IMG/VR virus record: IMGVR_UViG_3300048672_000522
Location: 1-60,534 of that record
Origin: a virus
Length of the DNA stretch: 60,534 nucleotides
Direction: 5' to 3' (one strand)
Position 1 is the stretch's first letter. Every line of letters starts with the position of its first letter. Position numbers and translations under genes: made by a program. Under the pieces are notes generated by a model. It had not been told where the DNA came from and ran no database searches. It saw nothing but the letters and a program-made list of their open reading frames with translations. This document shows, piece after piece, positions 8,883 through 18,792 of the stretch.

Positions 8883-9592
8883 TAATTAATACTCCAATCA
8901 TCAACGATCAATTCACCGGTAGAAGGATTTACTTGCTAAACATGAGTAGAACCCATAGGATCTGGAAGATTGGTCTCAGTGCGATAAATGACACCATTAC
9001 CTCTAACCGGTCCGACTAATTTCACCTTAGCAGTAAAATCAAATACATGAGTCACGAGACGTCTTGTGCTGAAATCACCTTCATAATCATCTTGAACAGA
9101 AACACCATTCAGAATAATCGGGACATCAACTGCAAGATTCATTTCTGGCAATGTGTTAACGGTCAATGTATATTCAGGGGTGAATAGAGGTAGAATCTGC
9201 TCAACAATCGCAAGACCGTCTTCAGTACCCTTAGTCAATGCATATAACTGTATAGTGAGATCATATGGGACAGGGGTGTATACAAATGTTGTACCATCTG
9301 CCTTAGCACAAGAAATTTTGTTATTACGGTTAGTCATTTCAGCTGAATTGAAATTGTATCCTGTAATTTCAAACCCAAGTCTTGGAAGTGCGACAAACAC
9401 TCCAGCCGTCAATTCAGGATCTGCATCAAGCCGAGTAATAAACTTTTCTTTTGGCCCATACGCAATTGGTACTTTAACCACTTCTACAGTAGTGCCAGCA
9501 TTGCGTCTAATTACTTGGACATTAGAAAAAAGTGCACCGAACCCGATGATTACTTTCTTGATTGTTTCTGGATAGAATGCTTGGTCAAACAT
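8882..9592 (-). CDS. gp15: Tail sheath stabiliser/completion, T4 gp15-like
   Basis: A 236-aa protein that caps the tail sheath and joins tail to head. It shares with T4 gp15 the start MFxQAFY, FGALFSNVQVIRR, PIAYGPKEKF, LPRLGFEITGYNFNSA, and IVEQILPLFTPEYTLTVN. Two adjacent ATGs exist (9595 and 9592); the second has better spacing from GGAG and gives a TGATG overlap with gp14. One TAG near the end adds 17 residues before TAA. The TAA overlaps the start of the N-terminal terminase gene by one base. T4 gp15 is 272 residues. Confidence 0.93.
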
Positions 9593-10233
9593 CATAAATC
9601 TCCAAACGGGTTGTTAGTATCTAAGATGAATTGAGAAGCTTTTGATTTAAGCTTTGTGTTATCACCAAATGATTGTGGAGTTTCTACATTGGCAGTTCCT
9701 GTTGTAGCTAGATCATTGAATGCATCAATAGAGGCTACACCTGTCTCTAGTTTCTCACTCGAGTAACGGAATTTCTCAACTGTGAGTTTGTAGACATATA
9801 ATTGCCCGAGTTGATAGAATGGATTTGAATGTTGCACGAACATAATTTCAAGAAGCGCTTTTGTCCTTGGATAATAGATCAGATCACCTTCCGCTGGGCG
9901 ATTCGGTAATATCGTTTGCCCATACTGACCAACAGTCTGATCCCAAGTTCTTCTTGCCACAGTCAGTGTAGCTTGTTGGTCCATCTGAAGACCAAACTTG
10001 GACATCATTGCCCCCTGACCTTCAAATCCGTCAATAGATTCTAGGTACATCACAACTGGATATGAATTCTTGAACTTACTCAGTCTGTCTTCTCCAAGAA
10101 CTTCATCCTTAGCAACAAATGTTCTTGGTATGTACATGAAATCATCACCATGCATTTCAACTGCTTCTGTGATGAGACTTTCATATAGAAGATTCTCTGA
10201 TGTGTAGGCAGAATTTAAGAGTCTTAACGTCAT
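9592..10233 (-). CDS. gp14: Neck protein, T4 gp14-like
   Basis: A 213-aa neck (head-tail connector) protein. Conserved segments with T4 gp14: ESLITEAVEMHGDDFMYIPRTF, GEDRLSKFKNSYP, GFEGQGAMMSKFGLQM, PAEGDLIYYP and NPFYQLGQLYVYKLT. I chose ATG 10233 (MTLRLLNSAYTSENLL); an in-frame GTG lies 12 nt upstream. It overlaps the preceding small fibre gene by four bases. No TAG codon. Confidence 0.94.
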   Translation of the reverse strand: MTLRLLNSAYTSENLLYESLITEAVEMHGDDFMYIPRTFVAKDEVLGEDRLSKFKNSYPVVMYLESIDGFEGQGAMMSKFGLQMDQQATLTVARRTWDQTVGQYGQTILPNRPAEGDLIYYPRTKALLEIMFVQHSNPFYQLGQLYVYKLTVEKFRYSSEKLETGVASIDAFNDLATTGTANVETPQSFGDNTKLKSKASQFILDTNNPFGDL

Positions 10234-10595
10234 TGTATTACCCACCCTCTAGTGGAATCCGTGTATGTAAATTTCAGTGAGACATTCTTAGAGTTGATAG
10301 TAAAATCCTCTAGCAGAGACATGATCCTCTATCCATTTCTGAGTACAATAGGAGTTATTGTACCGCTTGCATTCACTATGATAACCCAGTCACCTGCTGA
10401 AGGTGTCGCTGGCAATGTTATATTTACAGCCGCGCTTAGAACATATGTGATTGATCTAACTGCCGAAGTATTAGTTGATACAACTTGGATTCCATCTGTT
10501 ATGACTGGGGTAATGAGTGTCTTGTTAGTTAGAGTTTCTGTACCAGCAAGCGTGACGGAAGTTTGTGTCCCGAGAATAGATGAAAATGTAGCCAT
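10230..10595 (-). CDS. Small fibre protein with shared tip module
   Basis: A 121-aa protein starting MATFSSILGTQTSVTLAGTETLTNKT, a phage-fibre type repeat, and ending in the module VLRNGQRIMSL...SLKFTYTD..RGWVI that also closes two other fibre genes here (13480 and 23087). The Gln in RNGQ is encoded by TAG at 10329-10331, whereas the paralogues have CAG. It may be a separate chain capping or completing the long fibre encoded just upstream. Function is inferred from composition and neighbourhood. Confidence 0.8.
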
Positions 10596-10597
10596 CG

Positions 10598-13480
10598 TTA
10601 TACCACCATGAGTGTTGCGACACCTTTAATTGAGATCTAGCCAGATGAACTCGCTGCCAATACTCTCATCATACCAGTGTTTATATCTGCAGTGATAGTA
10701 GCATTTGTGCTTCCTATTTCAAGTGATACACCGAAGAAATCATATATCTGCACGGTAGTACCATCATGAAGAACATTGAAGTTCATGTATCTATGAGCAG
10801 ATCCATTCTGTATCGTCAGTCTGAAGTTACCACCCCTGTAGGTAGTAATTGGTGCAGTGAATATAGGTGAGATAGTAGTAATTCCGGTAGCACTAAACTG
10901 TGCTTGTTTCTCAAATGTAATTGCAGAACCATTAGAACCAAAATTGCTGTAATAGTACAACCATTTCTAGCCAGTGTAGATCAGATGAATTTCTATACCA
11001 GCGATATCAAGAATCAGACTCTCATTGACTGTAAGATCACCTATCTATGCCCCAGTGCTAGGTGCAATAGTGAGACTGTTTAGTGCCCATGAAGAACCAT
11101 CTGCAATCCATACTTGCATACCAACAGTGGGAGAAGATGGGAGAGTTACTGTAAAAGCACCTGCTGAAGTATCAGCAAGAATACCGTCTTTATCCGCTGC
11201 AGTGTAATTTGCAATCTTTTTGGTGTATGTTATTCCACCCCCTGCTCCGGAGATTGTAACATTCCCAGAACCAAGAATGGACACACCATTGATCGTCTTG
11301 ATGTTCGTCCCTGATACTAGAGGGGCTTGTGCGTAAGAACTGACATTAACCGAATCTAAAACTGTTCTCCAAGGTTGCCATGTGCCGTTATTTTTACCTC
11401 TTACAGCAATTTGACCTGTTCTATAATCTCCATATATGTTATGTTTCCATGAAGAAGAATAGACATGCGAATACAAAGCACCATCGACTTGACCCAGTAA
11501 AGAAATTCCACTGATGTAACTGACACAACTTTCTGTGTTGTCTAACCCAGCGTTTGACGATGTAGTGGATGTTAGATTTGTTAGTCTAACAGCAGTCGTT
11601 GCAGATGCAGCATTTCCGGTAATATCGCTTGAAGTGAATGCTAGTTGTTTCCATGTTGACCATGTGGTGTCCGCATTTGCTCCGCGCACCCAGAGATTAT
11701 GATTGTCTGTGAATCCGACCTGTCTAACTCCGCCACCCGACCAATCAGAACCAGATGCGTATTGTCTGAGAGTCAGAACACCATGATACATGCCACCATC
11801 ATTAAGACCATCTGTGGTATTGGCTTTAAAATCTGCTTGAATTCTATTGCTAAATGATTGCGGTGTTGATGCTACTGATCGCGTATCCGCTACTAGAACT
11901 GCCCCAGAATATCCAGCTGTATTCTGATTTAATGTAGGAATATCAGCTGCAACGATTGTTCTAAATGACGGTTGTCCAGCAGCCGCATTAGGAGCAGCAT
12001 AGAATGTATTAGCTGTTTTAGATACTGGTTCCAGTTGATCGATTGTATGAGTGAATACATCGGAAAAATACACATTAGAAAATATGATCTGTGATGTGCC
12101 GCCAGTAGCGTTGTAATCCGTCAATGTCCCGATAACAACAGATGCAGTTGATATTGGTAGCCCGGTAGTCGCTGCCGATGTTAAGTCTGTATGAACTCCC
12201 CCTGTTAGAGTCCCTACATAAGTCGTCCATGATTCTGGTACTGGATATGGGGTAATTGGATATAAATACGACGCGCCGGATGAACCGTTGCCCACTATAT
12301 GTCCAGCAGCAAAATTTCCACCTACCCAGGGTGATTTAAGGGTGATAACGTTTCCAGAAATACCCCCAGCAGCCCACAAACCAGCAGCCCAATAGTATCT
12401 TGAATACGTACCAGGGGGCCATGTCTTTCCGAATGAATCTGTCCAGTTCCAGAAAATGATAGAACTTCTGTGATCTGAAGTAGAGTTCCACCAGTTTGCA
12501 GCTGATGTCAGAGTGATAGTAGTATCACCATTATTTAGGGGGAGTGCTAACGTTGTCCGTGTATTTGCCTGCTCCATGTAATTTGTCGGCTGGATACTCA
12601 AACCAGCGCCGTCATACGGAGCAATATACATATATGCCCGAGCAAGAACACCGGCATTTAATTGTTTAAATGCTATTGATGAATAGTATTTCTTATTCGG
12701 ATTTACCGGGATAAATTCAGATGTCGAATTGTTATTCTGAGTACCCGATCCAATTGATCTAAAAGCCTGTTTTGCCCCAACTGGGACATCGGCATAGATT
12801 CCGGTAACATTGTTCCAGTTGTAAAGTGTTCCAAGAATACCATTGCCGTTTGCTACAAGATTATTCCCTCTGCTCAGAATTGCATCTTTTTCTGATTTTA
12901 TAAACGCAGTGGTTGCTAGTTGTGCAGTATTCGTTCCAACAGTAGCAGTCGGTGCTGTTGGAACTCCGGTTAAAGCCGGAGATGTCGAAAAAACAAGAGA
13001 CCCAGTTCCAGTCTCGTCAGTTATTGACGCAGCTAGTTGTGCTGAAGTTGCTACAAAAGTATTATTTGATAGATCTATCGTCTTATTGGTTAATGTAGCA
13101 GTCGCAGAGTTCTTAGTAGCATCAGATGTGTTATCAACATTACCAAGACCAACATCATTTTTTGTTAAAGATATGCCATATCCAGCAAGAGTAGTTGGCT
13201 TAGATGTGATACTGGACCATGCGGGAGTTATAAGAATATCGCTACCAGCTGATGTAATTCTCCCCTTCGCGTCAACTGTGAAGTTTCTAAGCTGAGTTGC
13301 TGATTGATATGTTCCGGCAACAACACCGGTAGCCGTGAGCGTAGAAACTGTGGAACCAGCTGATATAGAAATGTCGCCTGACACAGCTGGAAATTGTGTC
13401 ACTGAAAGTTTAGTATTTGAATCGAGAGTTGCTATGCCGTTGGCAACACCAACCTACGATATTTGTGTTGCTTTAGTCAT
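10598..13480 (-). CDS. Long tail or neck fibre protein (960 aa)
   Basis: A 960-aa fibre. The N-terminal part (about 1-200) has repeated fibre units: FPAVSGDISISAGSTV, NFTVDAKGRITSAG, ITPAWSSITSKPTTLAGYGI, then LTKNDVGLGNVDNTSDATKN, common in phage tail fibres. The central part (about 200-480) is aromatic and beta-rich (WNWTDSFGKTWPPGTYSRYYW); a later part carries YASGSDWSGGGVRQVGF and WVRGANADTTWSTWKQL, a pyocin-knob-like pattern. The C-terminus is reached only by reading four TAG codons. It lies among neck genes, so it could be a neck fibre or long tail fibre. The ends meet neighbours within 1-3 nt. Confidence 0.87.
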
Positions 13481-14274
13481 TAATTAATCGCCCAACCATA
13501 AGTCTAATTGACATAGACAAATTCTATCTATACCGATGTATACACATTAATAGTCATATCCTCTGCCAACCCCATTATGTTCTGACTATTGCGAAGTACT
13601 GTCATTGAGAACCCATGTGATTTGTGAATTTTGACAAAATTGCCAACAACTGGATTTGATGGAAGTTTCAGACTATTTCCGGCACTCATGTACCATAATT
13701 CACCTGGAAATGAATCCATTATAGCCCCAGAATCCTATCCACCATCTCTAACTTGAACTTGTGACTGGCTAGTTACAGAATCAAACCAATACGCTTCAAA
13801 CACATCATCAGAAGAAGTAGATATTCCGAATATTGTAATCTAAGTCCCAGATGAAGCATCATAGTCCAAACCTGCTACTAGCTTTATACCATTTCTGAAA
13901 AATTCGATTTTATTAGCAGGATATCCGCCAGAAATCGGAAACACAGTTTGGCCTACAGTAGGAGTGCTGAATATTCTTTTTTCATATGCAGAAGCCGCCA
14001 CAGTGTTGATGTTACCTGTCCCAACGACAGAAACACCATTTATGGTTTTAATGTTTGTGCTAGTGATGAAATTGGAGTCGTTAGTGAGCTGACTGTTGTT
14101 TATCAGCTATTGATCTGTCCAGACCTTTACGATCTAGTCAGTAGTACCATTATTTCGTTTTAGAAATAAAGTACCATCCCTACTATTGACTGCAAGTTCA
14201 CCTAATGCTAGTTGCCCTGTAGTAGGTGCGGCACTAGCCGTGGACTATCGCTTTAATAGTAGGGTATTTGCCAT
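13480..14274 (-). CDS. Fibre protein with shared tip module (264 aa)
   Basis: A 264-aa fibre-like protein. The N-terminus, MANTLLLKRQSTASAAPTTG then LALGELAVNSRDGTLFLK, is the type of attachment start seen in many phage fibres and resembles the start of the 466-aa fibre nearby. The C-terminus has VLRNSQNIMGLAEDMTI...FVYVNQTYGWAIN, the tip module shared with genes at 10230 and 23087. Seven TAG codons are in frame. It overlaps the 960-aa fibre by one base (TAATG). Confidence 0.85.
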
Positions 14275-14289
14275 TCATTATCCAGAGAG

Positions 14290-14439
14290 TTACTCTGTTT
14301 TAGAATCTAGAGATTGTACTTGGTACTGTTGTTGAATCTTACCGATCAACTGGAATACTTGAACATATGGCTATTGAGCCAACGAATTCAAGATTGTATT
14401 CAGTTCTTGTTCTGTGAGATCAGATAGAGTGAATTTCAT
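14290..14439 (-). CDS. Small Gln-rich protein between fibre genes
   Basis: A 49-aa protein, MKFTLSDLTEQELNTIL..., with many Gln residues near the end (IGKIQQQYQVQ) and one TAG codon. It looks helical, perhaps a coiled coil. It lies between two fibre genes in the same operon. Comparable short helical proteins sit beside fibre genes in other phages, but I do not recognise this one. Confidence 0.65.
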
Positions 14440-14462
14440 TTAATAGCATCCTCAAGTTCAAA

Positions 14463-15863
14463 TTAATATGTGCCGCAATCGATAGTCACATTATCGAAGG
14501 TGGTTAGACCGGTGATAGAACCACCGGTTATATTTATGTTTGAACTTGATTGTGTTGCTATTGTGCCTAAACCCAATGTAGTTCTCATTGTAGATGCATC
14601 GGTGTCATCCAATAGAGATCTAGCAAATGTTGTCAATGTAGTGAGTGCTGCTGATGCTGCGCCTGTGTAGTATGCCAACTGATCAGCCGCAGGGGTGAGA
14701 CCACCAACAGTCGAAAGAGCGGCAGACAGAGAGAACGTTGGGTTACCGGCTACACCATCGCCATTCGATACACTGATGCCAGTACCGGAGACTGACAGTG
14801 TTCTTGCTGCGATAGTACCCGATGCAGTTCGGGTAATTATACCATTAGTTGCATTGCTATGATACCCGGCTAATTCTGTACTGACGGAAATTGTGTTACC
14901 AGACTTAACGATGCCAGTACCAGCAGTGATACCGCCAGCACCGTTGAACTGCACGAAATCAATACCAGTTGTGTCAAGAGTTCCGCCTGCATTAGAAGTA
15001 CATACGAAGGCAAAATCCGCCTGAGTAGAACCTTCCTCCACGAACATGTAAGCACCAGGTACTTCTGCCCAGGAATTCATATCCGTAGCACGAGTCCAAG
15101 AACCTGCAGCAACAATATAGACACCATTCTGAGATGTAGTAGATTGGTTCTTTACCAGAACTCTGTCACCTGCAATCAGTGCTACACCATCAATCGTTTG
15201 TGTGCCAGAGAGGGTGATGTTAGCAGTAGTCGCAGCTCTTACAGATGCTTTAGGATCCAAACCTTGCAGCAGTGTATCCGTTTCCGTCTTGGTATAAGCA
15301 TCAGTGATGCCGTATCCAGAAATTGTAGTCGGCTTGGATGTAATGCTAGACCAAGCAGGAGTAATTGTGGTTAGTGCTCCGGTAGAAGTAACTCTACCCT
15401 TAGCATCAACTGTGAAGGATTGTGTCTGTGTGGCAGAGTTGTTATATGTGCCAGCGGTGACACCGGAGTTCGCCAGGGTGAGAGTGATTGCTGTAGTACC
15501 AGTACCAGAAGCATCGCCAGAAACTGTTATCGATTGGTTACCTGTAATGTAACCTTGTGCTTTAACATAAGCAGTAGTCGCAGCAGCAGTGCTGTTATCA
15601 GAAATAGCTGGAGTCGGGAGAATTGGAGATGAGGAGAATGTCTTGACTCCTGCAACCGTCTGCGCTCCGGTGAGACCAACGAAAGCACCTGGTCCACCGA
15701 TAGGTATAACTGTTGTTGCACTGCCACCGCCACCGCCAGTTCCTTTGCCGTAATAGAGTACATCATCTACTTCATTAAAGGCTAATTCGGCATTAGCCAA
15801 ACTAGCAGGAGCGCCTGCAGCACCACCCTGGGCACGTCTTTTGATTCTTACTGTATTCGCCAT
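14463..15863 (-). CDS. Fibre protein (466 aa)
   Basis: A 466-aa fibre. It starts MANTVRIKRRAQGGAAGAPA, followed by LANAELAFNEVDDVLYYGKG, a typical fibre N-terminal module. The centre carries QSFTVDAKGRVTSTG and ITPAWSSITSKPTTISGYGI, closely matching the 960-aa fibre, then a stretch with NQSTTSQNGVYIVAAGSWTR and SWAEVPGAYMFVEEG, found in phage fibre proteins. It has no TAG although neighbouring fibre genes have several. Its start overlaps the 88-aa gene (TAATG). Confidence 0.88.
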   Translation of the reverse strand: MANTVRIKRRAQGGAAGAPASLANAELAFNEVDDVLYYGKGTGGGGGSATTVIPIGGPGAFVGLTGAQTVAGVKTFSSSPILPTPAISDNSTAAATTAYVKAQGYITGNQSITVSGDASGTGTTAITLTLANSGVTAGTYNNSATQTQSFTVDAKGRVTSTGALTTITPAWSSITSKPTTISGYGITDAYTKTETDTLLQGLDPKASVRAATTANITLSGTQTIDGVALIAGDRVLVKNQSTTSQNGVYIVAAGSWTRATDMNSWAEVPGAYMFVEEGSTQADFAFVCTSNAGGTLDTTGIDFVQFNGAGGITAGTGIVKSGNTISVSTELAGYHSNATNGIITRTASGTIAARTLSVSGTGISVSNGDGVAGNPTFSLSAALSTVGGLTPAADQLAYYTGAASAALTTLTTFARSLLDDTDASTMRTTLGLGTIATQSSSNINITGGSITGLTTFDNVTIDCGTY

Positions 15864-16129
15864 TAGAAATTCCCACCATCTGTTATATTATCTTGACCGA
15901 AATTGGACCAACTCTAACCCGAATACTGTAGTACATCACCATTAGTTAAAGAAGAAACTGAAACTGGAACACCAGCAATAGAAGTAGCATCACCAGATGT
16001 TCCACCTCCACCACCTGAAATTGATATATCCATTGTACCATCAAACTCTACACCATTAATCTTTCTTGGTGTAGCAAGTTTCTCTGCAGCGTGAGTATTA
16101 ATTAACTGAAGATCATCGTGAAGAGACAT
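15863..16129 (-). CDS. Small fibre-like protein (88 aa)
   Basis: An 88-aa protein, MSLHDDLQLINTHAAEKLATP then RKINGVEFDGTMDISI, a glycine run, and SGDATSIAGVPVSVSSLTNGDVLQY. The phrase INGVxFDGT followed by beta-rich sequence is common in tail-fibre N-terminal regions. One TAG codon. It begins a five-gene fibre operon; just upstream are three 12-bp repeats and the duplicated 57 kb/16 kb element. Confidence 0.72.
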
Positions 16130-16130
16130 G

Positions 16131-16166
16131 GTGAAACTTGTGGTGAAACTTGTGGTGAAACTAGTG
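16131..16166. repeat. Three tandem 12-bp repeats
   Basis: GTGAAACTTGTG occurs twice without gap, then once as GTGAAACTAGTG. The array lies directly upstream of the start codon of the 88-aa fibre gene on the minus strand and next to the copy of the duplicated element. Confidence 0.85.
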
Positions 16167-16272
16167 AAAAACTTTTTGCTAAGAGGGGTTTACAAAGATC
16201 CAGGGCAATATACAATCATATTAAAAGGATAATCTTAGTTGCTACCCCCGTTCGTTGGTAATGGAACTATCT
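16164..16272. repeat. Duplicated intergenic element, copy 1
   Basis: About 109 bp that match 57495-57602 in three conserved blocks separated by two short variable patches of about 11-14 nt. It lies immediately after the gp13 stop codon on the minus strand. On the plus strand it contains a TTTACA / TACAAT pair 16 nt apart and AAAAGGATAAT, and a 34-aa plus-strand frame (16128-16232) ends inside it. Function unknown. Confidence 0.8.
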
Positions 16273-16276
16273 CTGG

Positions 16277-17020
16277 TTATCCTATAAAGAATGAGAGTGG
16301 TGCCAGAGAATTCATAATCTGATCTTCAATTTTCTCGATATCATCCTGTGCTGCATTGTACATGGTCTGCCCATCCAGAGTTACACCACCAGGAAGAGAC
16401 ATACCCTGATATTTACTCAGGTTTTGTGCCCATTGCATCTTAGTGAGTGCAATTACATATTCCTTGAATAATCTCTCATTCCACATTTTAGGAGATGTTT
16501 CTGGATCTAGTGCAGCGTAACATTCCAACATAATCCAAGCACCTTCAGAAATCTTGACATCCCAATTCAGATTGAGATACAATTTACCTTCAAGTCGGTT
16601 AAAATCAAACTGCCTATCTGCATTCAATCTATTCTGTAGCAAAGAAATATGCTACATAACTTGTTCATAATAAATGATACTTGTTGAGGTTAGATCCCTC
16701 ATATCATTCATTCTTAATTGGTATTCAAGGTCAAATATATTTGGTTGACCATTTGTGCTATTACTAGCATTGAATACATTTGTGATTGACCAGATGTGAT
16801 CAGGGATAACAATATACTTGTCCAGTTTATTCTGAGCAGTAACCTGGTGTTTGAAGTATTCCTTCTTAATGCCATCCCAATAGTACTCGCGAAAAAATGC
16901 AATGGCTTCATCGATTCTGTCCTCCAGCTGCTCAGTAGCAACATCGATATTAATTAACGGCGCGCCAAGTGCTCTAAAGACATAAGCCTTCAATTGTTCT
17001 CTATTTGAAACGATCGCCAT
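16277..17020 (-). CDS. gp13: Neck protein, T4 gp13-like
   Basis: A 247-aa neck protein that follows the portal in the connector. Family-like segments are EQLKAYVFRALGAPLINIDV, RIDEAIAFFREYYWDG, KYIVIPDHIWSITNVF, and the later WDVKISEGAWIMLECY and WAQNLSKYQGMSLPGGV. T4 gp13 has 309 residues. One TAG is in frame (EQVMQHIS). The ATG overlaps the stop of the upstream hydrolase gene (TAATG). Its TAA at 16277 lies at the border of the duplicated element. Confidence 0.93.
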
Positions 17021-17457
17021 TACTAACCCTTCTTATCTACTGCCAATTTAAGAGCATAGTACAAAGTGCCTGGATTGAATAATTGCGCTTTTTCAATTCC
17101 CAGTAACTCAGCCATTAACTCAGAACAGAAGTATTTATTCTTGGTATTGTCAAAAGATGGGAAGATGAAACCGAAGTTGCCCAAGATATCATACCCGAGA
17201 CCTACTTTAGTAGCAAGTTTCAATCTTATCTCATTCTCCCATTGGTCTGGAAGTTCGATGTAGTCCCAATGCTCTGGATTGTATTCGATAGTTTTCAGTC
17301 GGACTCCACCATCCACGTAAGATGCAGAGCCAGATACTCCGTCAGAGAACAGGAATTCACAGTGAGAGTATGGGGTTCTAGTCCACCAATGAACTGCTCT
17401 CTAGTAGAGACCTTCCAGCCCGGGGCGAACACCTTTATAGAAAGCAGCTTTGAACAT
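17020..17457 (-). CDS. YiiX/NlpC-P60-like cysteine hydrolase
   Basis: A 145-aa protein that looks like a permuted papain-fold (YiiX-type) enzyme: an early SHCEFLF with following DGVSGSASYVDGGVR, then KNKYFCSELMAELLG. His/Cys residues in these motifs could form a catalytic centre; members cleave amide bonds in cell wall or lipid substrates. The last codons are TAG then TAA, so read-through adds a single Gln. A strong GGAGG ribosome site precedes ATG 17457. The position upstream of gp13 in a virion operon suggests a structural or host-attack enzyme. The exact substrate cannot be told. Confidence 0.72.
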
Positions 17458-17512
17458 GATTAACCTCCAGGTTCAGTTGGTGCTAAGGTCTATCTGTATA
17501 GAATCTTTGCTA

Positions 17513-17848
17513 TTATTGACCCTTGAAGACTTCATCTTGTTGGATAACAGAGTCCAGAATGATCAGTGCTCTACCTTCCGCCAGTAGACCCAAAGTTTCT
17601 AGAGCAAGAACACCCGCGCGGGTATCTTCTCTATCCAGATCGATGAAAGTAGCCACAGTGATCTTTTCTTTGTACCTACGGATAGCCGCTGCATTCACAG
17701 TAGCACCAATAGAGGCAAGATCCAGAGCAATCGCTTCTGCATCAGTGAACCTGTTCATGAACGCCAACTTAGTAATGTGACGAACTGGGGCAACGGGTTC
17801 TTGATAAACTTCCGGTCTAATTCCTGTATCAACGACGATTAATGTCAT
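17513..17848 (-). CDS. Conserved phage protein, paralogue of 22653 gene
   Basis: A 111-aa protein without a recognised function. It contains FMNRFTDAEAIALDLASIG and RRYKEKITVATFIDLDRED followed by LETLGLLAEGRA. The same arrangement is found in the 135-aa gene at 22653, so the two are paralogues. The pattern resembles small virion or fibre-associated proteins of other tailed phages that have a conserved RF-x-x-x-E motif. No TAG. It overlaps the oxygenase gene by four bases (ATGA). Confidence 0.75.
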   Translation of the reverse strand: MTLIVVDTGIRPEVYQEPVAPVRHITKLAFMNRFTDAEAIALDLASIGATVNAAAIRRYKEKITVATFIDLDREDTRAGVLALETLGLLAEGRALIILDSVIQQDEVFKGQ

Positions 17849-18327
17849 ATTGTTTCTCTCTTTTCTTGGAATCCAAACTACAGATTGATCCTGGGTACAT
17901 TGCCAATTACTTTAGTGGAAGCATGAGTTACATGACTTGCTACTATTTTGAATGCCATGCGTTCCTTCAGCACTACAATCTTACCATCTTGGATCTAATC
18001 ACCACCACTAAGTGGTTTTTGTATGATGATATTTATTCTCGTATGTTGAGTAAATCCATCCTGGATAGGGTCGGTATGAGGATGGATCTCTGCACCTTCT
18101 TGATTGAATGACAAGAAATCTGTGAAGTATGGATCTGGATATTCTAGACCGAACTGTGCCTTAACTCGTTCCCTGACTATGTTCAGAACTGGAATGTGCT
18201 ATAGATCACTCAGTCTCCTGAATTCCCTACCGGGGCCATTTGGCAACAGCAATGGCAAATTCTCATTAGCCCAAGAAAGGAGAGAACTTCTCTCCTATTC
18301 TGTTATGAACTCATCAATGAATTGCAT
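17845..18327 (-). CDS. 2-oxoglutarate/Fe(II)-dependent oxygenase
   Basis: A 160-aa protein with the double-stranded beta-helix signature of prolyl-hydroxylase-like oxygenases. The iron ligands are probably the His and Asp of EIHPHTDPI and the distal His of ASHVTHAST; RINIIIQ follows the first motif and RINLQF ends the core, supplying a possible Arg for 2-oxoglutarate. Four TAG codons. It lies between the cupin and the 111-aa gene within the fibre operon, overlapping both by 3-4 nt. Such oxygenases are frequent in T4-like cyanophages; here hydroxylation of a fibre or another virion protein is a possible role, not demonstrated. Confidence 0.82.
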
Positions 18328-18767
18328 TAGTGCTCGTGATCATCTAAATCTGGGTGATATGTCGGGACAATATCTTCACAGTACTGGGCGATGCAATCAG
18401 GTTCTGTGCCAGGTGGGATCATGTCGGCATCAATAATAGAACCAGACTTGTCTCTAAGTCCGTGGACACAGTAAATCATTGTGTCATCTTCTAGTGCCTC
18501 GAATTGATGCTTGTAGTTCTTGAGAACCAAGAGCATCGCTGGTGCATGGTACACAGTAGACACACCATTGACCGTCAGCCTAGCAGAACCTTTAGCAAGA
18601 AGTGAGGCATGGTCCCTGGTGTGAAAGTGGGGAGTATTTTTCTCCCCTGCTTTCTTGAAGTGCATCTGCCTCACCCATACATTGTCGATATAGGCGAGGC
18701 GGACATCAATCTCAGGTTCGCCGCCCATCTATTTGAAATCAGCCTTCATCATTAGTTCTTGTGTCAT
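18327..18767 (-). CDS. Cupin-fold protein
   Basis: A 146-aa single-domain cupin. It has HFHTRDHASLLAKGSARLTVNGV, in which His residues of the first cupin motif are visible, then YHAPAMLLVLKNYKHQFEALEDDT with the second-motif His, and ends in YHPDLDDHEH. Cupins bind metal and serve as isomerases, dioxygenases or small-molecule sensors. One TAG codon near the start (FKQMGG). It is co-transcribed with the oxygenase. The reaction cannot be deduced. Confidence 0.8.
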
Positions 18768-18792
18768 AGTATATCCTAAAACAGGTATATAA

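Noticed and set aside
12240-12265. TATAAATA on the plus strand inside the 960-aa fibre gene
   Set aside because: It points into the antisense strand of a long coding gene with no plus-strand gene following.
16131-16166. Short tandem repeats as a CRISPR array
   Set aside because: Only three 12-bp units without spacers and no cas genes.
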